A DNA stretch of 64,000 nucleotides. It comes from JASHUC01 sp963849095 (GTDB taxonomy: Bacteria > Pseudomonadota > Gammaproteobacteria > Steroidobacterales > Steroidobacteraceae). The DNA is taken from positions 310,001-374,000 of the forward strand of contig CAWKGA010000008.1 of assembly GCA_963849095.1 (NCBI GenBank), in the 5' to 3' direction. How positions within the stretch are numbered: position 1 is the stretch's first letter; every line of letters begins with the position of its first letter. Below the pieces are notes generated by a model. That model had not been told where the DNA came from. It worked only from the letters and a program-made list of their open reading frames with translations, and searched no databases. Of this stretch, positions 8,032-15,332 are shown piece by piece. A program made the position numbers and the translations under genes.

Positions 8032-9437
8032 ATGAGTCAGCAGAGCCTCGAGAGCTTGTTAAAGTCCGCCGGGAACCCGGTCAAGTTGCTGCGCAACTCG
8101 CAGCTCGGAGCCTATGTCTATCCGGTGGTACCGAGCGAGTTCAGCAACTGGCGCGACGAGCAGCGCGCCTGGCGCGACGGCGCGGTGCTCTTCGACCAGT
8201 CCCACCACATGGCGGAGTTCACGGTCAAGGGCCCCGACGCCCTGAAGTTCTGCTCGTATCTCACCATCAACAGCTTCAACAACTTCGCGCCGAACAAGGC
8301 GAAGCAGATGGTGCCGTGCAGCTACGACGGCTACGTGATCGGCGACGGCATCCTCTTCTATCTCGACAAGGACGAGCTGGTCTTCGTCGGTCGCGCGCCC
8401 ACCGTCAACTGGATGCAGTTCCATGCGCGAGACCGGCGGCTACAAGGTCGACTTCGTCCGTGACGACCGCTCGCCCTCGCACCCGCGCGGCAAGGCGGTC
8501 ACCCGCGGGCACTATCGCTTCCAGATCCAGGGCCCCAATGCGTGGCAAGGTCCTCGAGAAGCTGAACGGCGGGCCGATCCCGGAGGTGAAGTTCTTCACC
8601 ATGGACACGATCACCATCAAGGGCCGCAAGGTGCGCGTGCCTGCGCCACGGCATGGCCGGCGCGCCCGGGCTCGAGATCTGGGGTCCCTACGCGGAGTAC
8701 GACGAGATTCGCGACGCCATCCTCGAGGCTGGCAAGGAGTTCGGATCTGGTGCAGGTCGGCTCGCGCGCCTACGCGAGCAACACGCTCGAGTCCGGCTGG
8801 ATCCCCTCACCGCTGCCCGGCGTGTACACCGGCGAGAAGATGAAGAAATACCGCGAGTGGCTGCCGGCCAACGGCTACGAGGGCACCGGCTCGATCGCGG
8901 CAGCTTCGTCTCCGACAAGATCGAGGACTACTACACGACGCCCTACGAGCTCGGCTACGGTCCGTTCATCAAGTTCGACCACGACTTCATCGGGCGCGAG
9001 GCGCTCGAGAAGATCGCCAGGGAAGCCGCATCGCAAGAAGGTGACGTTCGAGTGGAACGGCGAGGACATGGGCAAGATCTACGCCTCGCTCTTCATGCCC
9101 GGCGCCGAGCACTACAAGTTCTTCGACCTGCCGATCGCCAACTACGGCGTCGGCCTCGTACGACGCGGTGAAGATGGGCGGGAAGGTCGTCGGCCTCTCG
9201 ATGTTCGGCGGCTACAGCTACAACGAGCGCACGGCGCTCTCGCTCGGCATCGTCGACCCGAACATCAATGTCGGCGACGTGCTCACGCTCGTGTGGGGCG
9301 AGGAGGGCGGCGGCACCACGAAGCCCACCGTCGAGCGCCACAAGCAGCTCGACGTTCGCGTCAAAGTCTCGCCCGTCCCGTACGCTCGGGATGCGCGCGA
9401 GGGCTATCACCAGGGGTGGCGCACGCGCACGGCCTGA
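8032..9437 (+). pseudogene. ligM: LigM/DesA-like tetrahydrofolate-dependent aromatic O-demethylase, about seven frame breaks
   Basis: Joined across frames, this encodes about 466 residues of a glycine-cleavage T-protein-like O-demethylase, close to the 471 of LigM. Recognisable blocks include DGAVLFDQSHHMAEFTVKG, CSYDGYVIGDGILFYL, GLEIWGPYAEYDEIRDAILE, GYGPFIKFDHDFIGREALE, KPHRKKVTFEWNGEDMGKIY and GGYSYNERTALSLGIVDPN. LigM moves the methyl group of vanillate or 3-O-methylgallate to tetrahydrofolate. The reading frame shifts near 8428, 8546, 8637, 8743, 8895, 9019 and 9158. Six shifts fit a one-base insertion; the one near 8895 fits a one-base loss or two-base gain. No nonsense or clear missense decay is seen in the correct frames, so sequence error or very recent damage are both possible. 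Confidence 0.85.
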
Positions 9438-9472
9438 TGCGCGGCGCGAGCCGCTAGCAGCACGCTATTGGA

Positions 9473-9502
9473 AGCTCGGGCCCTCCTCGCAGGGCCCGAG
9501 CT
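9473..9502. terminator. Bidirectional terminator-like hairpin
   Basis: A perfect 12-bp inverted repeat, AGCTCGGGCCCT and AGGGCCCGAGCT, with loop CCTCGC, sits between the convergent ligM-like gene (stop 9437) and the acyl-CoA dehydrogenase gene (stop 9508). There is no strong T-tract on either side, so intrinsic termination is plausible but unproven. Confidence 0.6.
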
Positions 9503-9507
9503 CTCCG

Positions 9508-11295
9508 CTAGATCTCCGCCGGTTGCGGCGTGACCAGGATGTCCGTCCCGTTCGCGACGGCCGCCGCATACGCTCGCGCCCGCGGCAGGATGTGCGCCCC
9601 ATAGAATCTCGCGCAGTCGATCGCTGCACGAGCGAAGCCGTCGTGCGAGGCTCGCTGGCAGGCATTGTCTGCCGCGAGCGCCCACTGCCAGCCTACCGCC
9701 ACCACGGCGAGCCATTGCAGGAACGGATATGCCACGCAGCCCGCGAGGTCCGGCTGCGAGGGGCTGGAATCGATCAGCCGACGCGATGCGGCGGCGAGCA
9801 GCCCGCATTCGGAGAGCAGCGGTCCCGACAGCACGGCGAGGCCGGCGCCGCGCCGCTGCAAGCTCTGCGCGTCGCGCTGCATCTCGCCGAGCCATTCATC
9901 GAGCGTGGCGCCTCCGTCGCGGATCACCCTGCGCACGAGGAGGTCCTGCGCCTGGATGTAGTTGGTGCCCTCGAACAGGGGGCCGATGCGGGCATCGCGA
10001 TAGACCTGCGAGATCTCGCTGTCGTCGATGTAGCCGGTCCCGCCGTGCACCTGGACGCCGAGCGATGAGACCTCCACGGCGACATCCGAGCACCAGGCCT
10101 TGACGAGCGGGGTGAGCAGCGCGAGCCGCCGCCCGGCTCGCTCGCGGAGGGGCTCGCTCCCATCGACGTAGGCTGCATCCAGCGTTGCGGCAGCGTGGTA
10201 GGCGAGACAGCGGGCACCGTGGGTGAGCGCCTTCATCGTGAGCAGCATGCGGCGCACGTCGGGATGCTCGATGATCGGCCTCTGGGCGCCGGCGGCGTTG
10301 CGGCCCTGGCGGCGCTCCTGCGCATAGCTGCGCGCGAGCTGCCACGCGCGCTCGGCGAGCCCGGTGGAATGCAGTCCCACCCCGAGCCGCATCTGATTCA
10401 TCATCGTGAACAGGCAGGGGAGGCCCTCGTGCAGCGGGCCGACGAGCCAGCCGCGCGCGCCGCCGCGCTCGCCGAGCGCCATGACGCAGGTGGGGCTCGC
10501 CCGGATCCCCATCTTGTGCTCGAGCGATACGGCGTGAATGTCGTTCGCCGAGCCCCCGCGCCCGGCTACTGCCGGCGCCCCGGGAGCGGGCGGCAGGACC
10601 TTGGGGACGAGGAAGAGGGAGATGCCTCGCAGGCCGGCCGGCGCACCCGGCGTGCGCGCGAGGACCAGGTGCACGATGTTATCGGCGAGGTCGTGGTCGC
10701 CCCAGGAGATGAAGATCTTCCGGCCCGCGAGTCGCCAGCCATCCCCGTCCGGCTCCGCCATCGTGCGGACCGTGGACAGGTCGGAGCCGGCTTGCGGCTC
10801 GGTCAAGCACATGGAGGCCGTCCACTCGCCGCTCACGAGCTGAGGAAGGTAGCGCTCCTTGAGTGAAGGCGGGGCATGGAGCCGCAGCGCCTCCACCGCG
10901 CCGGTGGCCGCCTCGGGGCACATGGCGAACGCGAGGTTCGCACCGCCCCACGTCTCGGTGGCGGCCGCGCCGAGCAGCATCGGCAGGCCCTGGCCCCCGA
11001 ACGCCTCGGGTGCGCAGATCGTGGGCCAGCCGTCCGCGCAGAAGCGCCGATACGCCTCGCGGAACCCGTCGGGAGTCACGACCCCCTGGGGGGTGAGCCG
11101 CGAGGGCGCGGCGTCGCCCACCGCATTGAGCGGAGAGAGCACGTCGCGCGCGATGCGCGCGGCGCCTTGCAGAACCGCATCGGCCGTCTCGCCGAGTGTG
11201 TCCTTCCGCCCGGGGATGGAGCCGGGTTCGGTCCGCGCGGCCTGATCGATCGCCGCGCGAATCATCGCGAGCGGCGCTTCGTAGGGTGTGGGCAT
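9508..11295 (-). CDS. Acyl-CoA dehydrogenase with C-terminal extension (DmdC-like subfamily)
   Basis: A 595-residue flavoprotein, longer than the usual 380 because of N- and C-terminal extensions typical of the DmdC/FadE-like branch. FAD/substrate motifs are MCLTEPQAGSDL, FISWGDHDLADNIVHLVLAR and the C-terminal VQVHGGTGYIDDSEISQVYR. LFEGTNYIQAQDL carries the Glu in the usual catalytic-base region. It would introduce a trans-2 double bond into an acyl-CoA; the substrate is unknown. In this context a phenylpropanoyl-CoA side chain is attractive but unproven. It is divergent from S-formylglutathione hydrolase with 70 nt between starts, so the two may share control. Confidence 0.9.
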   Translation of the reverse strand: MPTPYEAPLAMIRAAIDQAARTEPGSIPGRKDTLGETADAVLQGAARIARDVLSPLNAVGDAAPSRLTPQGVVTPDGFREAYRRFCADGWPTICAPEAFGGQGLPMLLGAAATETWGGANLAFAMCPEAATGAVEALRLHAPPSLKERYLPQLVSGEWTASMCLTEPQAGSDLSTVRTMAEPDGDGWRLAGRKIFISWGDHDLADNIVHLVLARTPGAPAGLRGISLFLVPKVLPPAPGAPAVAGRGGSANDIHAVSLEHKMGIRASPTCVMALGERGGARGWLVGPLHEGLPCLFTMMNQMRLGVGLHSTGLAERAWQLARSYAQERRQGRNAAGAQRPIIEHPDVRRMLLTMKALTHGARCLAYHAAATLDAAYVDGSEPLRERAGRRLALLTPLVKAWCSDVAVEVSSLGVQVHGGTGYIDDSEISQVYRDARIGPLFEGTNYIQAQDLLVRRVIRDGGATLDEWLGEMQRDAQSLQRRGAGLAVLSGPLLSECGLLAAASRRLIDSSPSQPDLAGCVAYPFLQWLAVVAVGWQWALAADNACQRASHDGFARAAIDCARFYGAHILPRARAYAAAVANGTDILVTPQPAEI

Positions 11296-11365
11296 CGCCT
11301 CTTGACTCCGACCGTATCGAGGGGAATTGTGCCGGAGATCCGGGATCGCCGTGAGGGAGAGGAAT

Positions 11366-12229
11366 GTGAGCGCGACCGCCGCGGGGTTCGAGACCTTGAG
11401 CGAGCATCGCTGCTTCGGCGGCGTGGTGGGCTTTTACCGACACGATGCGCAGGCGACGGCTTGCTCCATGCGCTTCGCCGTGTTCGTTCCGCCGCAGGCG
11501 GCGAGCCGGCTCGTGCCGGTGCTCTACTACCTCGCGGGGCTCACCTGCACCGAGGAGACCTTCATGATCAAGGCGGGCGCGCAGCGCGTCGCATCCGAGC
11601 TCGGGATCATGCTCGTCGCGCCCGATACCAGCCCGCGAGGCGTCCCGCTGCCAGGCGACCACGATGCGTGGGACTTCGGCGTGGGCGCGGGCTACTACTT
11701 GGATGCGACAGAGGCCCCTTGGAGCGGGCACTACCGGATGGAGTCCTATGTCGTCCACGAGCTGCCGGCGCTCGTCGAGGCACGATTCCCTGGGGACCCC
11801 GCTCGCCGCGGGCTGTTCGGACACTCGATGGGTGGCCACGGCGCCTTGACCCTCGGACTGAAGCATCCGGCGCGCTACCGATCGCTTTCCGCCTTTGCGC
11901 CGATCGCCGCGCCGAAGCAATCCCCGTGGGGACAGAAGGCGTTCTCGAGGTTTCTCGGGTCGGATCGCGGCGAGTGGAGCGAGCATGATGCGACCGAGCT
12001 CATGCTCCGCGTCGAGGACGGTCCGCGTCGGCCGCCCATTCTCATCGATCAGGGTCTCTCGGATCAGTTTCTTGCGGCGCAGCTCCATCCCCACCTCTTC
12101 GAGGCGGCATGCGTCAAGGCGGGACAGCGGCTCACCCTGCGCCGGCACGAGGGCTACGATCACGGCTACTACTTCATCTCGAGCTTCATCGAGGACCACC
12201 TGCGCCATCACGCGCGGCTCCTCGCCTGA
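11366..12229 (+). CDS. fghA: S-formylglutathione hydrolase
   Basis: A 287-residue alpha/beta hydrolase of the esterase D family. The nucleophile elbow is GHSMGGHGAL, preceded by LYYLAGLTCTEETFMIKAGA. The catalytic His is in GYDHGYYFISSFIEDHL near the C-terminus, all hallmarks of S-formylglutathione hydrolase. It converts S-formylglutathione to formate and glutathione, the third step of glutathione-dependent formaldehyde oxidation. Steps one and two are encoded at 30330-32032 and formate oxidation starts at 13273. The GTG at 11366 follows GAGGGAGAGG and gives the family length; an upstream ATG (11327) would add 13 residues. TTGACT near 11302 could be a -35 element. Confidence 0.93.
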   Translation: MSATAAGFETLSEHRCFGGVVGFYRHDAQATACSMRFAVFVPPQAASRLVPVLYYLAGLTCTEETFMIKAGAQRVASELGIMLVAPDTSPRGVPLPGDHDAWDFGVGAGYYLDATEAPWSGHYRMESYVVHELPALVEARFPGDPARRGLFGHSMGGHGALTLGLKHPARYRSLSAFAPIAAPKQSPWGQKAFSRFLGSDRGEWSEHDATELMLRVEDGPRRPPILIDQGLSDQFLAAQLHPHLFEAACVKAGQRLTLRRHEGYDHGYYFISSFIEDHLRHHARLLA

Positions 12230-12233
12230 GGGA

Positions 12234-13157
12234 CTACAGCTCCCGGGCCACCTCGATGAAGAGCTTCCGCAGCCACGCATGACCCGGGTCGGGCTCGTTG
12301 CGTTTGTGCCAGAGCAGCACCTCGTGGCTGTTCAGCGTATCGAACGGCAGTGCCAGGAGCTTGAGTGGTACCACGGGAGCGACGAGCCTCGCGACGCGGT
12401 CCGGGAGCGTTGCCACGAGAGGGGTACCCGGGAGCATGAACGGCAGCTCGAGCAGGCTCTGCGCCGTCGCGCGCACGTCGATGTCCAGGTTGAGGAGGCG
12501 GCGCACCAGCTCCTCGATGGGGGCGGTGTGGCCGTTCGGGCGCGCAAACACATGCGGCAGGGCTTGATACTGCTCGAGGGTCAGCTCGTCGCCGACGGAC
12601 GGGTGATCCCGGCATACCGCAGCCACCCAGCGCACGGGGCGCAGCTCGACGACCCTCAATGAGTCCGGGTAGGCCCGGATCCCGAAGAGCCGGAGGAGGT
12701 CGAGGCACAGGCACAGGTCCGCATCGCCGTACTCGAGGCGCGTCAGGCTCGTGTGCGAGATCTGCTCGAAATGGCACTGGATGCCGGGGGCCTCGCGGGC
12801 GACCCGGCGCAGGACGGCCGGTACCATCCGCGGCACCGCCTCGTCGGTCGTGATGACGGTGAAGACCCGCTTGACGGTCGTCGGATCGAACGTCGGCTGG
12901 GTTCCGAGCGTCGCCTGGATCCGCAGCAACGCTTCCCGGACCGGCTCGACGAGCGACAGGCCGCGGGGCGTGAGCTCCATGTCCCGGCCCACCCGCACGA
13001 GCAGGGGATCGTCGAAATAGTCGCGGAGCTTCTGCAGCGCGGCGCTCATGGCCGGCTGCGACACGAACACGCGCTCGGCCGCGCGGGTCACGTTCTTCTC
13101 GTGCAGCAGCGCATCGAGCGCGATGAGCAGATTGAGGTCGAACCGATTGAGCTGCAT
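12234..13157 (-). CDS. LysR-family transcriptional regulator (NodD/NahR-like branch)
   Basis: A 307-residue LysR protein. The N-terminal winged helix-turn-helix is clear: RFDLNLLIALDALLHEKNVT, RAAERVFVSQPAMSAALQKL, then LLVRVGRDMELTPRGLSLVE. This form is typical of the NodD/NahR/LinR branch, whose effectors are often aromatic compounds. The rest is a periplasmic-binding-like effector domain. It is divergently transcribed from the formate dehydrogenase operon with 115 nt between starts, the usual arrangement for a LysR regulator of its neighbour. I could not pick out a convincing T-N11-A box. The ATG at 13157 is preferred to an upstream in-frame start because it matches the family N-terminus. 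Confidence 0.92.
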   Translation of the reverse strand: MQLNRFDLNLLIALDALLHEKNVTRAAERVFVSQPAMSAALQKLRDYFDDPLLVRVGRDMELTPRGLSLVEPVREALLRIQATLGTQPTFDPTTVKRVFTVITTDEAVPRMVPAVLRRVAREAPGIQCHFEQISHTSLTRLEYGDADLCLCLDLLRLFGIRAYPDSLRVVELRPVRWVAAVCRDHPSVGDELTLEQYQALPHVFARPNGHTAPIEELVRRLLNLDIDVRATAQSLLELPFMLPGTPLVATLPDRVARLVAPVVPLKLLALPFDTLNSHEVLLWHKRNEPDPGHAWLRKLFIEVAREL

Positions 13158-13272
13158 GGCCTTTTTACGGCGCCTGAGGGCTCCCCGTGCGGCCATACTG
13201 GGCGCGAATAGCCGGAATCCGCAAAAATGATTGCCGCATCCGTGGCCGTGGCGCTAACGTCACCGCCGCACC

Positions 13273-13755
13273 ATGCAAACCCTCTCCCCCAGCCAGCGTG
13301 AAGCCGTGCGCCGCATCGTGGCGCAGATGAAAAGCCGTCCCGGACCCCTCATCGAGATCCTGCACGGCATCCAGGCGAGCTTGGGGTTCATTCCAGGCGG
13401 CGCCGTGCCCCTCATCGCCGAGGAGCTCAACCTCTCGCGCGCCGAGGTCCATGGCGTCGTCACGTTCTACCACCATTTCCGCCATGCTCCGCCCGGCCGG
13501 CACACCCTGCAGATCTGCCGCGCCGAATCCTGCCAGTCGATGGGGGCCGAGGGCCTGGCCGAGCATGCGATGCGCCGGCTCGGCGTGAATTTCCAGGAGA
13601 CGACCGCCGATGGGACGTTCTCCCTGCATCCAGTGTACTGCCTCGGCAACTGCGCGTGCTCGCCCGCCGTCATGATAGACGGCGACCTGTACGGGCGCGT
13701 CACGCCGGACCGGCTGGACGAGCTCCTCGCGGAGCGGGAGGCGGGACCCAAGTGA
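13273..13755 (+). CDS. fdsG: NAD-dependent formate dehydrogenase gamma subunit
   Basis: A 160-residue NuoE-like (24 kDa) thioredoxin-fold subunit that holds a [2Fe-2S] cluster. The ligands lie in QICRAESCQSMGAEGL and YCLGNCACSPAVMIDGDLYG. With FdsB and FdsA it forms the soluble NAD-linked molybdenum formate dehydrogenase that oxidises formate to CO2. Its TGA overlaps the GTG of fdsB. It is the first gene of the operon, divergent from the LysR regulator. Confidence 0.95.
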   Translation: MQTLSPSQREAVRRIVAQMKSRPGPLIEILHGIQASLGFIPGGAVPLIAEELNLSRAEVHGVVTFYHHFRHAPPGRHTLQICRAESCQSMGAEGLAEHAMRRLGVNFQETTADGTFSLHPVYCLGNCACSPAVMIDGDLYGRVTPDRLDELLAEREAGPK

Positions 13756-15290
13756 CCACGGTCTACGTTCCAGGCGATGCCGGCGCCCTCTCGCTCGGCG
13801 CGGAGAGCGTCGCGCTCGCCATCGCCCGGGAGGCGAAATCCCGCGGCCAGGCGGTGAGCATCGTCCGCAACGGCTCGCGCGGCCTGTACTGGCTCGAGCC
13901 GCTCGTCGAGGTGCAAACCCCGGCCGGTCGGCAGGCCTATGGGCCGGTGAGCGTCTCCGAGGTGCCCGGCCTCTTCGACGCGGGGTTCCTGCAGGGTGGA
14001 ACGCACCGCTCCTCCCTTGGGCCGACGGAGGACATCCCGTACCTCAAGAGCCAGCAGCGCCTGACGTTCGCGCGGGTAGGCGTCATCGATCCCGCGAGCC
14101 TCGAGGACTATGTCGCGCACGGAGGGTACCGCGGGCTCGATCGGGCGCTGTCGCTCGAGCCGGCGGCGATCGTCCAGGCGGTGACGGACTCCGGGCTGCG
14201 CGGGCGCGGCGGAGCCGCGTTCCCGACCGGTATCAAGTGGAAGACCGTCCACGATCAGAGCTCCGAGCAGAAATATGTCACCTGCAACGCCGACGAGGGT
14301 GACTCCGGAACCTTCTCGGACCGCATGGTGATGGAGGGCGACCCGCTCCAGCTGATCGAGGGCATGACCATTGCGGGTCTCGCGGTGGGCGCGACGCAGG
14401 GCTACATCTACCTCCGCGTCGAGTACCCTCATGCGCACCGCGCGCTCGCCCGGGCGATCGAGGCGGCCTACGACGCCCACTATCTCGGCAGCAGCGTCCG
14501 CGGAAGCGGCCGGCGCTTCGACCTGGAGGTGAGGCTCGGAGCCGGCGCCTACATCTGCGGCGAGGAGACCTCGATGCTCGAGAGCCTCGAGGGACGCCGC
14601 GGCGAGGTCCGGGTCCGGCCGCCGCTGCCCGCCGTGAAGGGGCTCTTCGGCAGGCCGACGATCGTCAACAACGTCATCTCGCTCGCGACCGTGCCCGTGA
14701 TCCTGGAGCGAGGCGCGGAGTTCTACCGCGACCTCGGCATGGGCAAGTCGCGGGGCACGCTGCCCCTCCAGCTCGCCGGCAACGTGAAGCGCGGCGGGCT
14801 GGTCGAGCGGGCGTTCGGCCTCACGCTGCGCGAGCTGCTGTACGACTACGGCGGAGGCTCGGCCTCCGGGCGTCCGCTGCGCACGGTCCAGGTCGGCGGC
14901 CCGCTCGGGGCCTACATCCCTGCTTCCCAGTTCGATACGCCAGTCGATTACGAGGCCTTGTCCGGTATCGGGGCGCTGCTCGGGCACGGAGGGATCGTCG
15001 CCTTCGACGACACCGTGGACATGGCGCGCATGGCCCGTTACGCGATGGAGTTCTGCGCGATCGAGTCCTGCGGAAAGTGCACACCCTGCCGCATCGGCTC
15101 CGTCCGGGGTGTCGAGATCGTCGACCGGATCCTGAAAGGCATCGAGCCCGATGCCAACATTGCCCTGCTCGAGGAACTCTGCGAGACCATGGTGCAGGGC
15201 TCGCTCTGCGGCCTCGGGGGCATGGCGCCCTTCCCGGTGCAGAGTGCGCTCAAGCATTTCCCGCAGGATTTCCGGCGGGTCCGGCAATGA
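13752..15290 (+). CDS. fdsB: NAD-dependent formate dehydrogenase beta subunit
   Basis: A 512-residue NuoF-like subunit. An N-terminal thioredoxin-like region (about 1-110) precedes the NADH/FMN domain with GLRGRGGAAFPTGIKW and CNADEGDSGTFSDRM. The C-terminal [4Fe-4S] site is ESCGKCTPCRIG followed by a distal Cys in GSLCGLGG. It passes electrons from the iron-sulfur chain through FMN to NAD+. The GTG at 13752 overlaps the fdsG stop by 4 nt, and no ATG start fits the conserved N-terminus, so coupled translation is likely. Confidence 0.95.
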   Translation: MTTVYVPGDAGALSLGAESVALAIAREAKSRGQAVSIVRNGSRGLYWLEPLVEVQTPAGRQAYGPVSVSEVPGLFDAGFLQGGTHRSSLGPTEDIPYLKSQQRLTFARVGVIDPASLEDYVAHGGYRGLDRALSLEPAAIVQAVTDSGLRGRGGAAFPTGIKWKTVHDQSSEQKYVTCNADEGDSGTFSDRMVMEGDPLQLIEGMTIAGLAVGATQGYIYLRVEYPHAHRALARAIEAAYDAHYLGSSVRGSGRRFDLEVRLGAGAYICGEETSMLESLEGRRGEVRVRPPLPAVKGLFGRPTIVNNVISLATVPVILERGAEFYRDLGMGKSRGTLPLQLAGNVKRGGLVERAFGLTLRELLYDYGGGSASGRPLRTVQVGGPLGAYIPASQFDTPVDYEALSGIGALLGHGGIVAFDDTVDMARMARYAMEFCAIESCGKCTPCRIGSVRGVEIVDRILKGIEPDANIALLEELCETMVQGSLCGLGGMAPFPVQSALKHFPQDFRRVRQ

Positions 15291-15332
15291 GCGACAATAC
15301 CCCCCGAGAGAGAGTCGGCCGGAGGCCGTAAT

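Noticed and set aside
8032..9437. Programmed ribosomal frameshifting in the ligM-like gene
   Set aside because: There are seven shifts without slippery sequences, stop-codon pauses or a shared motif, and related genes are read in one frame.
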